DNA of 64,000 nt. It comes from Aridibaculum aurantiacum. GTDB lineage: Bacteria; Bacteroidota; Bacteroidia; Chitinophagales; Chitinophagaceae. Each line of letters opens with the position of its first letter. Within the stretch, counting starts at the first letter, position 1. The notes below the pieces were generated by a model. It was not told where the DNA came from. It saw only the letters and a list, made by a program, of their open reading frames with translations, and ran no database searches. The stretch lies in contig NZ_JAFEWC010000001.1 of NCBI RefSeq assembly GCF_017355875.1, forward strand, positions 1,550,001-1,614,000, read 5' to 3'. The position numbers were made by a program, and so were the translations under genes. Below are positions 25,755-34,675 of this stretch, piece by piece.

Positions 25755-26147
25755 ATGAAGAATTTCTCTGCTTATATTCTTACGATGCTGCTTGCTTTTG
25801 CAGGTAGTTTATTCTTCCCATGGTGGATAATTGCTGTGGCAGCTTTTATTGTAGCTGTGGCTATACCACAAAAACCAGCAGCAGCACTGGCTACCGGCTC
25901 CGGAGCTTTGGTCACTTTATGGACTACCATTGCTATGGTTATTTCTTTTCAAAATGATGATATACTCGCCAAACGAGTAGCGTCTATTCTTTACCTGCAA
26001 GGATCAACTACTTACTTGATAATGGTTACGGCCTTTTTAGGAGGTTTGGTAGCCGGGATGGCTGCATTCTCAGGAAGCCTATTAAGAAGTTTAATTTTCC
26101 CAAAGCAAAAAGAAAAAACATCTGCTGTGGCTTTGGCAGAAGAATGA
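25755..26147 (+). CDS. Small integral membrane protein
   Basis: 130 aa with about four hydrophobic segments (LTMLLAFAGSLFF, WWIIAVAAFIVAVAI, ALVTLWTTIAMVI, YLIMVTAFLGGLVAGMAAF) and a short charged C-terminus. No known family is recognised. The gene starts 9 bp after the acylase stop, so the two likely form an operon, but nothing in the sequence links their functions. Confidence 0.75.
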   Translation: MKNFSAYILTMLLAFAGSLFFPWWIIAVAAFIVAVAIPQKPAAALATGSGALVTLWTTIAMVISFQNDDILAKRVASILYLQGSTTYLIMVTAFLGGLVAGMAAFSGSLLRSLIFPKQKEKTSAVALAEE

Positions 26148-26215
26148 AGCGGCTGTAAGATACCAGTCGTTTGAAATAAAAAAAGCTACTGCTATATTCG
26201 TTACAATAACTACTC

Positions 26216-28651
26216 ATGAGAACCCTAATCTTCCTTCATTTTTTCATTCTTCCCATTTTTTCTTTTGCAGGAAAAATATCCGGTAAAATAACTGATCAAA
26301 ACAATCAGCCTCTATCTTTTTCCTCTATCCTGGTAAAGGGAACATTGAAAGGCACTTCAGCAAATGTAAAAGGAGAATATTCTATCATGCTCGATCCGGG
26401 TACTTATACGCTGGTTGCTCAACATGTTGGATATCGTAGTTTGGAAAAGACAGTAACCGTGACAAATAGTGATCAGCAAGTGGATTTTGCACTACCTGAG
26501 CAGCAGTACGATCTTGGAAATGTAGTTGTAAAACAAGGTGAGGACCCTGCTTATGAGATCATCAGAAACACAATAAAAAAGAAGCCGGATTACGAGAATG
26601 AAATAAAGAAATACCAGGCTGAAGTGTACGCCAAAGGCCAGCTTAAAGTCCGTGATCATCCTAATAAATTCATGGGACAAAAAGTTGATTTTGAAGATGG
26701 TGACACCAGCAAAAAGAAAGTGCTCTTTTTGAGCGAAACAGTAGCTAAACTTTCTGTTGATGGAAACAAACAAAAGATTGAGGTATTGTCTACTAAAGTA
26801 AGTGGAAACAGCGACGCCTTTGGTTTTAGTGGCCCGCAGGTATTTTCATTTTACCAGGATAATATTATGCTCGGAAATTTAAATCCTCGTGGTTTTATTT
26901 CGCCTATAGCTATCGGTGCTCTTAATTTTTATAATTATAAACTAGAAGGTACCTTCTTTGAAAACAACCAAATGATCAACCGCATACGCGTAGCACCAAA
27001 GCGAAAGTATGAGCCTTTGTTCAATGGTTATATCAACATTATAGAAAATGAATGGCGGGTACATAGTGTGCAACTGATTCTGTATAAAGAGAACCAGATG
27101 CAGTTTGTTGATACGCTCCGTATCGAACAACTATATGTGCCGGCAGGAAATGTATGGACCATCAAACAACAAACAATTTACCCTGCTATAAAAATGTTTG
27201 GTTTTGATATGCATGGGTATTTTCTGCAGGTCTACGATGACTTCAATTTAAATCCTGTTTTTGCAAAAGGTTTTTTTGATAACACTATCCTGAAGTACAA
27301 CGACAGCTCCAACAAAAAGCCTGCTTCCTATTGGGATACGGCCAGGCCGGTTCCGCTGCTGGAGGAGGAGGTAAAGGACTACCAGAAAAAGGATAGCCTG
27401 GAGGTAGCGCGGCAGGATCCTAAGTACCTGGATTCGCTTGACAGGAAACGTAACCAGCCAAACGTAATGGGACTTATTACAACCGGCCAAACATTCGGTA
27501 AAGAAAAGCAGTTGCTTACTGTGTCAGTTGATGCACTGCTTGATATTGTGAATTACAATACCATGGAAGGAGCTGTGATAAATTTCGCTCCACAAATAGT
27601 TAAGCGATTTTCTAAAACGGGAAGAAAACGACTAGCTATCATTCCTTCAATACGATATGGATTTAGTAACCAGCGGTTCAATTCCCACTTAACTACAGCA
27701 TATACTTTTGGTAAGAAATATTCTTCCACAGTATCACTATCAGGCGGTAGGCGTGTTTACCAGTTTGACAACAATAATCCAATTCTGCCGAGAACCAACA
27801 CGATCAGCACACTGTACTACGAACGTAATTATTTAAAGTTATATGAAGCCGCCTATATGCGTGCTGCATATTCAGCTGGAATAGGAGAGGGTTTTACCAT
27901 TGGTGCTAATGTGCAATTCCAGGACAGGTCGCAGATGGTAAACACCACTGATTATAAATGGCGCGACCTTGAAGACCGCTTCTTTACCCCTAACCTGCCA
28001 TTGCCAAGACACCAGGCTTTGCAGGCTACTTTTAGTGTAACCTGGCAACCAGGCGCCCGATATATAGAAATGCCTGACAGGAAGATCAATATTGGTTCCA
28101 GGTATCCAACATTGTCTTTTGCTTATACCCATGGTATAAAAGGCCTTGCCGGTAGTGATGTAGATTTTTCGCGCTGGCAGTTTGTAGTGAACGACGATAT
28201 AAACCTGAAGCTTTTGGGACGGCTTAGTTACAGGGCAACAGCAGGTGGTTTCATCCACTCCAAAAGTGCCTATTTACCCGACTACCAGCACTATTTAGCT
28301 AACCAATACAATGCTGCTTCTCGCTACTTGCAAAGCTTCCAATTGATGCCGTTCTATACGTTTAGCAATACGCAACGCCTATCTACCACAGCGCATATTG
28401 AATACCACCTGAATGGTTTACTTACAAATAAGATCCCGGGCTTTAAGAAGCTGAATTGGTTTTTGGTTACAGGTAGCAACCTATTGTACCTTAACAATGG
28501 CACTTATTACACTGAAGCCTTTGTTGGTGTCGAGAATATTCTGAAGGTTTTCAGGATTGATTATGTTCGATCCTTCACCAATCATGCTTCTGGTAATAAT
28601 TCTGGTATTCGTTTCTCTGTGCCTGTTATACTTCGTGGAGAGGAGCATTAA
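26216..28651 (+). CDS. DUF5686-type outer-membrane protein with carboxypeptidase-like N-terminal domain
   Basis: Exported protein of 811 aa. A signal peptide (LIFLHFFILPIFSFAG) precedes a carboxypeptidase-regulatory-like domain (GKISGKITDQNNQPLSFSSILVKGT to about residue 95). The remainder matches the DUF5686 layout common in Bacteroidota: YEIIRNTIKKKPDYEN, the FLSETVAKL region, GALNFYNYKLEGTF, and a C-terminal half with alternating aromatic strands typical of a beta-barrel. The role is unknown. It is close to the acylase and small membrane protein genes on the same strand, 68 bp downstream. Confidence 0.82.
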   Translation: MRTLIFLHFFILPIFSFAGKISGKITDQNNQPLSFSSILVKGTLKGTSANVKGEYSIMLDPGTYTLVAQHVGYRSLEKTVTVTNSDQQVDFALPEQQYDLGNVVVKQGEDPAYEIIRNTIKKKPDYENEIKKYQAEVYAKGQLKVRDHPNKFMGQKVDFEDGDTSKKKVLFLSETVAKLSVDGNKQKIEVLSTKVSGNSDAFGFSGPQVFSFYQDNIMLGNLNPRGFISPIAIGALNFYNYKLEGTFFENNQMINRIRVAPKRKYEPLFNGYINIIENEWRVHSVQLILYKENQMQFVDTLRIEQLYVPAGNVWTIKQQTIYPAIKMFGFDMHGYFLQVYDDFNLNPVFAKGFFDNTILKYNDSSNKKPASYWDTARPVPLLEEEVKDYQKKDSLEVARQDPKYLDSLDRKRNQPNVMGLITTGQTFGKEKQLLTVSVDALLDIVNYNTMEGAVINFAPQIVKRFSKTGRKRLAIIPSIRYGFSNQRFNSHLTTAYTFGKKYSSTVSLSGGRRVYQFDNNNPILPRTNTISTLYYERNYLKLYEAAYMRAAYSAGIGEGFTIGANVQFQDRSQMVNTTDYKWRDLEDRFFTPNLPLPRHQALQATFSVTWQPGARYIEMPDRKINIGSRYPTLSFAYTHGIKGLAGSDVDFSRWQFVVNDDINLKLLGRLSYRATAGGFIHSKSAYLPDYQHYLANQYNAASRYLQSFQLMPFYTFSNTQRLSTTAHIEYHLNGLLTNKIPGFKKLNWFLVTGSNLLYLNNGTYYTEAFVGVENILKVFRIDYVRSFTNHASGNNSGIRFSVPVILRGEEH

Positions 28652-28755
28652 TAATTAGGTTTTAAAACATCCATGCTGTCCTTGTTAGTCAAAACTTTTA
28701 ATAAGATGATTTCTTAATTCTGCTTTTCGTCATAATTATTCTGGAGCAGCAAGAC

Positions 28756-28763
28756 TATTTTTG
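28756..28763 (+). promoter_or_regulatory. Candidate -7 box upstream of trhO
   Basis: TATTTTTG fits the TAnnTTTG consensus, 91 bp before the trhO start, within a 204-bp gap. No matching -33 TTG was found at standard spacing. Confidence 0.3.
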
Positions 28764-28854
28764 CCGCGCAATTTTTGCCCATCCTGCAAATGGGTCCATT
28801 GTATCATGGAACACGCATCATTCACCAAATGATGAGTGGCTTAAAAAATATTAT

Positions 28855-29940
28855 ATGGCATTACTACACAACCGTGTTTCTCAAAAGGAACTTAAAGAGA
28901 GGCTGTACCAGGAAACCCAGCCCCGCACAACTATCAGCTTTTACCAGTATCATCCTATTGCTAACCCGCAAGAGTTTAGAGATCAATTGTACAAAGGCAT
29001 GAATGCCCTGAAGGTATTCGGGCGTATTTATGTGGCGAAAGAAGGGATCAATGCACAGGTAAGTGTTCCTTCTTCCAATTTTGAAGCCCTGAAAGCATTT
29101 CTATATTCATTCAGTTTTTTAGATGGAATTCGATTGAACATTGCCGTAGACGATGATGGTAAATCATTTTGGGTTTTGAAGATCAAGGTGCGTGAAAAGA
29201 TAGTGGCAGATGGTATTGATGATCCTAATTTCTCGATGGAGAGAAAGGGTAAGTATGTGAATGCTGAGCAGATGAATCAACTGCTGGAAGATCCGGATAC
29301 TATTGTTGTAGATATGCGCAATCATTACGAGTTTGAAGTGGGACATTTTACCAAAGCGCTTGAAGTTCCTTCTGATACTTTTCGTGAACAACTGCCAATG
29401 GCAGTAGATATGCTACAGGACAAAAAAGACAAGAACATTATTATGTACTGTACTGGTGGCATTCGCTGCGAAAAAGCAAGTGCTTATATGCTGCATCATG
29501 GTTTCGATCATGTATTTCACCTGGAAGGTGGAATAATCAATTATGCTAAGCAGGTAAAGGAACATGGTATCCAAAGCAAATTCATTGGAAAGAACTTTGT
29601 GTTTGACGATAGACTGGGAGAGCGTATAACAGAGGATGTGATTGCTAAATGTCATCAATGTGGAACGCCTGCCGATACACATACTAATTGTAAAAACGAT
29701 GCGTGCCATTTATTATTCATCCAGTGTGAAGCTTGCGCAGCTAAATATGATGGCTGTTGTACGCCTGAATGTCAACATGTATACAACCTGCCGGAAGAGG
29801 AGCAAAAGAAACTGCGGGAAGGAAAACAAAATGGAATAATGGTTTTCAATAAATCAAGAATGCGTCTTCGTCCAACCATTGAAGAAATGAAACAGATGCG
29901 GTTTAGCCTAGATAAAGCCAGTATTAAAACTGAAGATTGA
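28855..29940 (+). CDS. trhO: tRNA uridine-34 hydroxylase TrhO (rhodanese family)
   Basis: Oxygen-dependent enzyme that forms 5-hydroxyuridine at wobble position 34 of certain tRNAs. An N-terminal acylphosphatase-like domain ([18 protein letters not shown]) is followed by a rhodanese domain with [13 protein letters not shown] and the active-site loop [18 protein letters not shown] Cys-rich C-terminal region follows ([24 protein letters not shown]). The start [18 protein letters not shown] and length of 361 aa fit the family. Together with miaE and dxr-derived isoprenoid supply, the region carries two O2-dependent tRNA wobble/anticodon-loop modifiers, probably a coincidence. Confidence 0.93.
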   Translation: MALLHNRVSQKELKERLYQETQPRTTISFYQYHPIANPQEFRDQLYKGMNALKVFGRIYVAKEGINAQVSVPSSNFEALKAFLYSFSFLDGIRLNIAVDDDGKSFWVLKIKVREKIVADGIDDPNFSMERKGKYVNAEQMNQLLEDPDTIVVDMRNHYEFEVGHFTKALEVPSDTFREQLPMAVDMLQDKKDKNIIMYCTGGIRCEKASAYMLHHGFDHVFHLEGGIINYAKQVKEHGIQSKFIGKNFVFDDRLGERITEDVIAKCHQCGTPADTHTNCKNDACHLLFIQCEACAAKYDGCCTPECQHVYNLPEEEQKKLREGKQNGIMVFNKSRMRLRPTIEEMKQMRFSLDKASIKTED

Positions 29941-29960
29941 ATATCATTTTCACCTTTATT

Positions 29961-29990
29961 AAAAAGGCATCTTACCAGGTGCCTTTTTTT
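29961..29990 (+). terminator. Rho-independent terminator after trhO
   Basis: Stem AAAAAGGCA / TGCCTTTTT with a 10-nt loop and a terminal T run, 20 bp after the stop codon. Confidence 0.88.
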
Positions 29991-30162
29991 CATTTTATAG
30001 TAATAAATATAGCTATTGCTGCTGCTGTAGAAGGTATAAAAATTTAAGGTGCAACGTGGATTAACCATCTATAAACTTATCATTCCAATCATTTTATTTA
30101 ACTGGCTGTTGAAGGGTTTCGTGGAAATATTAGAGTAACTTAATATAATTAAATACGACAAT

Positions 30163-30543
30163 ATGAACCAGCAGCTCACCTCCCGAATTTCCATCATAAT
30201 ACTTGCTGTTGTGATGATCATTTTTGGAATATACCATTACATGTATCCCAAAAATTTATTAGTGTTTGTTCCTTCTTATATACCTGGCGGAATTATTTGG
30301 GTATATATTACCGGTACCGCATTTATACTGGCAGCCATTTCATTTCTTTTACATAAAATGGTGCGGTTGTCTGCCATATTATTAGCAACCATGCTTGCAA
30401 TTTTTGTTTTCACTATTCATCTTCCAAATTACATGCATGCAGGCGATGTAGAGATGCAGCAAATGGCATTGATCAGTTTTTTAAAAGACCTTGCTATTGC
30501 TGCTTTTGCTTTGCATATAGCAAGCAATGCACGAACTGTTTGA
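30163..30543 (+). CDS. DoxX-like membrane protein
   Basis: 126 aa with four predicted helices (IIILAVVMIIFGIYHY, GGIIWVYITGTAFILAAIS, LSAILLATMLAIFVFTIHL, LKDLAIAAFALHIA). The layout and the motifs FGIYHYMYP and MLAIFVFTIHLPNYM fit the DoxX/DoxD-like family. Function is unknown; some relatives are linked to quinone or redox metabolism. It is a single-gene unit convergent with the MpaB-like oxygenase gene. Confidence 0.75.
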   Translation: MNQQLTSRISIIILAVVMIIFGIYHYMYPKNLLVFVPSYIPGGIIWVYITGTAFILAAISFLLHKMVRLSAILLATMLAIFVFTIHLPNYMHAGDVEMQQMALISFLKDLAIAAFALHIASNARTV

Positions 30544-30603
30544 TGAGCTGACTTTGAAGTTTTGCGAAATTCTCAAGACAATTTTTGCCTTGACAGGCAG
30601 AAT

Positions 30604-31380
30604 CTATTTTACCGGTTCATGTAAATTTTCTTCCAGTGCTTTAAAATCATCTTTATACTTAAAAGGTAAAATGGCTGCTTTAATTAGCTTGTCCATATGA
30701 ATGAGCCGGCTGAATTTGAAGATAGGTACCACAGGAGCCATCCAATGGATAGATGAAAATTGTAGTAGCTCGCCAACCCGCTTTGGAACAACCAGTTTTT
30801 GACCTTCTATTAATATGGCATAACGTGCAGCACCCAGGTGCTTGCGGTACTGTTTAAAAAGGTCAATGGAATGATCACTAACTGCCAGGTCTGCTTGTAA
30901 ATGTGCTTCACGCACCGGAAGCCATGCTTTATAAGTAGCTGGAAGATCTTCAATACCCATATTGATCCCCATCTCGTAAAACACCTGGTAAACTTCTTCT
31001 TTTTGCGGATCTGAAAGTTTCTTTTCGAGCAATTCGTACGCAGCAATAGAATAGTAGATAAGCATGAAAAGAACATCGCGGTAAGCCCACATAGGAATTA
31101 CTGAACCTCTTTTGTTTTCAACGCCCTGGTGTATAGAAGTTATTTTATGAATGGCTTTAAGTGCGGCATCGCGTGGCGAAAAAACAATCTCTCTCGCATA
31201 ACGAACAGTTGAGAATAACCTGCCTATTGGATCGGCTGGTAAGCGACCAGTGAAGTATAGCCAATCGACTGCTTTGTTCAAAGCAAATTCAGCAGAGGCA
31301 CCCGCAAAAATAAAAAGTATGGTATCGCTCTTACCCCAGATTTCTCTAACAACATTACCGGGTCTTACAAAATATTCCAT
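30604..31380 (-). CDS. MpaB/rubber-oxygenase-like protein (DUF2236)
   Basis: 258-aa protein of the DUF2236 family, which includes the latex-clearing b-type haem oxygenase and fungal MpaB. It begins with the typical REIWGKSDTILFIFAGASAEFALNKAVDW. It continues RLFSTVRYAREIVF and MWAYRDVLFMLIYYSIAAYELL, where family members carry the conserved Trp/Arg and helix. It is shorter than latex-clearing protein and I see no signal peptide, so a cytoplasmic enzyme is likely. The substrate is unknown; haem binding is not directly provable here. Confidence 0.8.
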   Translation of the reverse strand: MEYFVRPGNVVREIWGKSDTILFIFAGASAEFALNKAVDWLYFTGRLPADPIGRLFSTVRYAREIVFSPRDAALKAIHKITSIHQGVENKRGSVIPMWAYRDVLFMLIYYSIAAYELLEKKLSDPQKEEVYQVFYEMGINMGIEDLPATYKAWLPVREAHLQADLAVSDHSIDLFKQYRKHLGAARYAILIEGQKLVVPKRVGELLQFSSIHWMAPVVPIFKFSRLIHMDKLIKAAILPFKYKDDFKALEENLHEPVK

Positions 31381-31427
31381 AGCGGAAAATACAAAATGAA
31401 AGCGTCTGTAGGAGTTGGTAAATCAAA

Positions 31428-31925
31428 TCATCGCCTGTCAGTAGTGCGGCGAATAATAATGCCGTTGAAAGCTACCGGTTGTTTATTCAGCATTCCTACA
31501 TTCAGCATAGCAAATCCATCTGGCGAAACGGATAAGTTCATTTGCCTGACCTCGCGGTTGTCTTTGGGTATAATGGTTATCTCTATTCTTCCATTGCGGC
31601 GTGCGGTTTCCTGGTATTCAAAATTAGTAGAATTAAAATCAAGTCCTATCTGCCTTGGATCCATTGGAGCAGTAAAGCTTCTGCCCATGTAAGGCAAAAA
31701 GCAATGAATAGTATCTTTTGAAACGGTCAATTCATATTCAGGCGTTAATGGACGCAAACCTCCTCCTTGTGGAGTGATAGATTGAGCCTGGAAAATATAT
31801 GATCGTTGCTTCACCAGGTTTACTGCTTCAGAATTGCTAGTGCCGCTAGTATTGCTGGCTGTAGAACAACTGGTAAATATTGCTGTACTGATCACACTTA
31901 GAATGACGGCTATCCTTAAAAACAT
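31428..31925 (-). CDS. DUF4251 lipoprotein
   Basis: 165 aa with a lipoprotein signal peptide (IAVILSVISTAIFTSCS, lipobox Cys near residue 20). The mature part matches DUF4251: RSYIFQAQSITPQGGG, LTPEYELTVSKDTIHCFLPYMGRSF and PMDPRQIGLDFNSTNFEY. These are Bacteroidota envelope proteins of unknown role. It lies 68 bp downstream of the flavoprotein gene on the same strand and 47 bp upstream of the oxygenase gene; co-transcription is possible. Confidence 0.85.
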   Translation of the reverse strand: MFLRIAVILSVISTAIFTSCSTASNTSGTSNSEAVNLVKQRSYIFQAQSITPQGGGLRPLTPEYELTVSKDTIHCFLPYMGRSFTAPMDPRQIGLDFNSTNFEYQETARRNGRIEITIIPKDNREVRQMNLSVSPDGFAMLNVGMLNKQPVAFNGIIIRRTTDRR

Positions 31926-31993
31926 ATGCTTGATATTTTGCTTTAGATGTCCAAATGATATACCATCCTTCCGCAGCTGGCATACATGAAGCG

Positions 31994-32935
31994 TTAAATG
32001 CCTACTACTGCTGTTTCGGCTACTTTCTCTACGTTCGCCATCGTTACCTGGTGTTGTAATTCTTTATTGATGCTTACACCTGCTTTGGCTCCTTCAGCAG
32101 CAGCGACCACTACAAAATGCATATCCCTTGCGGCATCTCCCGCTACGTACAATCCTTCTATATTAGTCTGTTGCATTTTGTTGGCTTTAACTACGCCTTT
32201 GTTGGTCATTTCGCAGCCAAAAGCTTCGGCAAGGTTACATTGTTGTGTAAAACCATTTACAAAGAATATAGCATCTACCGGTGCTGTAGTTCCATTTTTA
32301 AAAACAATGGTTTCCAGGTGCTCATTGCCTTCTACACGCTCTATCGGCATAGTTACAACTGTAATATCATTTGCCATCAACTGTTCCATTTGCGATGGTT
32401 TTACAGTTTGCTTACCATCAGTATAAAGAACTACTTTATCGGTCCAGCCCTTTAGTGCCAGTGCTAGTTCCCAGCCATTTTTATTTCTTGCATAAACACC
32501 TATACGTTTGTCACGTACTTCCCAACCATCGCAGTAAGGGCAGTGAAAGATTGACTTGCCATAATATTTCTCAAAGCCTGGGATCTTAGGCAGGTTATCC
32601 ATAAGGCCAGTTGCTACTAATAATTTCTTGCTATAGTAATTGTTACCCTCGCTATCCACTGCTACAAAATAGCCTTCATCATTTTTGCGTGCATTCACTA
32701 TTCTTTTCGTTATCCGCTGAACGCCGTATTTCTTTAGCTCTTCATGACATATTTTGATAAACTCTACAGGATCTACATGATCGCGGGTAAGGTAATTATG
32801 CATTCCATGAGAAGATTTGTTCCTGTAGCTTTCTGTATCGAACAACAAAACGGAGCGCCTGCATCTTCCTAAAACCACGGCAGCGTTCAGGCCTGCAGGC
32901 CCGCCACCAATGATGATCACATCCACTAATTCCAT
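31994..32935 (-). CDS. Thioredoxin-reductase-like FAD protein with CPYC motif but no visible NADPH motif
   Basis: 313-aa flavoprotein of the thioredoxin reductase fold. The FAD-binding site VIIIGGGPAGLNAAV is at the N-terminus, the redox-active pair Cys132-Pro-Tyr-Cys135 lies in FHCPYCDGWEV, and the C-terminal FAD motif is YVAGDAARDMHF. Where thioredoxin reductases carry GxGxxA for NADPH, this protein reads RIGVYARNKNGWELAL, and the HRR phosphate-binding motif is also missing (VVLYTDGKQTVK). It may therefore work as a thiol oxidase that uses O2, as known for the related GliT/HlmI dithiol oxidases, or use another donor. A plain TrxB assignment is not supported. Confidence 0.85.
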   Translation of the reverse strand: MELVDVIIIGGGPAGLNAAVVLGRCRRSVLLFDTESYRNKSSHGMHNYLTRDHVDPVEFIKICHEELKKYGVQRITKRIVNARKNDEGYFVAVDSEGNNYYSKKLLVATGLMDNLPKIPGFEKYYGKSIFHCPYCDGWEVRDKRIGVYARNKNGWELALALKGWTDKVVLYTDGKQTVKPSQMEQLMANDITVVTMPIERVEGNEHLETIVFKNGTTAPVDAIFFVNGFTQQCNLAEAFGCEMTNKGVVKANKMQQTNIEGLYVAGDAARDMHFVVVAAAEGAKAGVSINKELQHQVTMANVEKVAETAVVGI

Positions 32936-33138
32936 ATCTTTTTTTTGACTGATAAGGTCAGTGTTGCAAACATGATGCTAATATGAAACGGTGCAGCTTC
33001 AGCAGGTGTGGGTAAAGAAGGTAACATATAAGTAAATAGTTGGTAAAAGCCGGTGAAATAACCAGGCTGTGCTGTTTCGTTCACTTCTTCTTCACGGTTT
33101 ATGTCATAGTTTAGCGCAAAATTTTCAAACTAAGTTTT

Positions 33139-33948
33139 ATGCGTTCATCCTTTTTGTTATGGATCGTTATTTTTTGCATGGCCTGTCACCTGCCACTGGA
33201 GTCTTTAGCCTGGGGACAAAATGGACATAGAGTAGTGGGCGAAATAGCCCAAGGTTATTTAACAGGTGCTACAAAAAGAAAGATCCGTAAGCTGGTGGGT
33301 AATGAAACGCTGGCAATGGGCAGCAACTGGGCAGATTTTATAAAGTCAGATAGCAACTACCGCTACCTGAATACCTGGCACTATATTAATTTTGAACAAG
33401 GTCTTTCGTACCAGCAAATGAAGGATTTCCTTGCATCCGATAAAGAGGTAGATGCATATACCAAGCTCAACTTTATGATGGAGGAGATGAAGAAGAAAGA
33501 TGTGCCGAAAGAAACCAAAGCCATGTACCTGCGCCTGATAGTACATATTGTTGGCGACCTTCACCAGCCATTGCACGTAAGTGCCAAAGGAACCACTGGA
33601 GGCAACCAGGTGAAGGTGAATTGGTTTAATGAGCCAAGTAACCTGCACAGGGTGTGGGATGAGCACCTGGTAAGTTTCCAGGACCTGAGCTATACAGAAA
33701 TGGTACGTGCTATCAATTTCACCAATAAACAACAGAGAAGAACGTGGCAAAGCCAGCCGATAAGTCAGTGGCTATACGAGTCGTATTCTATCAGTAATGT
33801 ATTGCATGAAGAAATAAAGCAGCCGAACCAGAAGTTGATGTATGAATACAACTTCAGGCACCAGCAAACCATGTACGACCAGATGCTGAAAGGCGGTGTT
33901 CGTCTTGCAGGCCTGCTGAATGAGTTATTTAAGAATGTAACTGTATAA
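33139..33948 (+). CDS. S1/P1-type zinc nuclease
   Basis: Secreted single-strand nuclease/3'-nucleotidase of the S1/P1 family with a trinuclear zinc site. The signal peptide ends at SLA, leaving a mature N-terminal Trp (WGQNGHRVVGEIAQ), and that Trp is itself a zinc ligand in this family. Other ligand segments are NWADFIKSD, TWHYINF, VGDLHQPLHVS and NLHRVWDEHL. Length of 269 aa is normal. Likely exported for nucleic-acid scavenging. A strong terminator follows at once. Confidence 0.94.
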   Translation: MRSSFLLWIVIFCMACHLPLESLAWGQNGHRVVGEIAQGYLTGATKRKIRKLVGNETLAMGSNWADFIKSDSNYRYLNTWHYINFEQGLSYQQMKDFLASDKEVDAYTKLNFMMEEMKKKDVPKETKAMYLRLIVHIVGDLHQPLHVSAKGTTGGNQVKVNWFNEPSNLHRVWDEHLVSFQDLSYTEMVRAINFTNKQQRRTWQSQPISQWLYESYSISNVLHEEIKQPNQKLMYEYNFRHQQTMYDQMLKGGVRLAGLLNELFKNVTV

Positions 33949-33965
33949 ATATTTTTACAAAAGCG

Positions 33966-34000
33966 AAAGCAGGAGTTCCACCAGGGCTCCTGCTTTTTTT
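33966..34000 (+). terminator. Rho-independent terminator after the S1/P1 nuclease gene
   Basis: Perfect 10-bp stem AAAGCAGGAG / CTCCTGCTTT with an 11-nt loop and seven T's. Confidence 0.93.
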
Positions 34001-34040
34001 GTACTGGCAGCATTATTGAATGATTAGCTGAAAAAGCAGT

Positions 34041-34667
34041 ATGAAAAGCCTTATTCTTCTTCTATTAATTTCACTCGTTACTTCTACTATGCAAGCACAA
34101 GATTCAATACTTGTCACCGGCGAAGCTTATATACCAGTAGAGGGTAGGGGAGAAACGCCGGGCAGGTTGGAAGGAAGTTGGACGCTGGTATCTGGCGTTA
34201 AAGCAGCCAATAAACAAAGAATGCAGGAGGTGTATAAGAAGAAACCTGCACCAGGTACTGAAACGAAACGGGAGACGACCACTACTACAGAAACTGTTGG
34301 AGGAGGTACTGTAGTGACCACTGAAACCGAGATACAGATGATAAGGGAGCAGGAGAAACAGATAACTCCGCAGCAGAAAGAAATCATGCATAAGCCTCAG
34401 CCACCCAGCATTAGCTTTTTTGGAAAGAACCACACTTTCACCGGCTTTACCGGTTGTAACCGCTTTGCAGGTAGGTATACCAGTTCAGGAAATAAACTAA
34501 CGATTAAAGCGGCCAATCCTTCTACAAGAATGGAATGCATAGGTGAATTTGATGAGAAAGATTTTCTAGAAAAGATCAACCAAGTAAACTCGTTTAGGAT
34601 AAGCAATGGACGCCTGCATTTAATGCGTGGTAATGATGTTCTACTGGTGATGGCGCAAAACAATTAA
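34041..34667 (+). CDS. META-domain (HslJ-like) secreted protein
   Basis: 208 aa with a signal peptide (SLILLLLISLVTSTMQA). The N-terminal part has LEGSWTLVSGV, interrupted by a charged, Thr-rich insert (about residues 65-105: TETKRETTTTTETVGGG, then Glu/Gln-rich). The C-terminal part contains the META/DUF306 signature (PSISFFGKNHTFTGFTGCNRFAGRYTS, split by family position, and RMECIGEFDEKDFLEKINQV). The insert splits the META domain, which is usually continuous. Envelope stress role is suggested by relatives, not shown here. Confidence 0.8.
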   Translation: MKSLILLLLISLVTSTMQAQDSILVTGEAYIPVEGRGETPGRLEGSWTLVSGVKAANKQRMQEVYKKKPAPGTETKRETTTTTETVGGGTVVTTETEIQMIREQEKQITPQQKEIMHKPQPPSISFFGKNHTFTGFTGCNRFAGRYTSSGNKLTIKAANPSTRMECIGEFDEKDFLEKINQVNSFRISNGRLHLMRGNDVLLVMAQNN

Positions 34668-34675
34668 AGCTTTTG

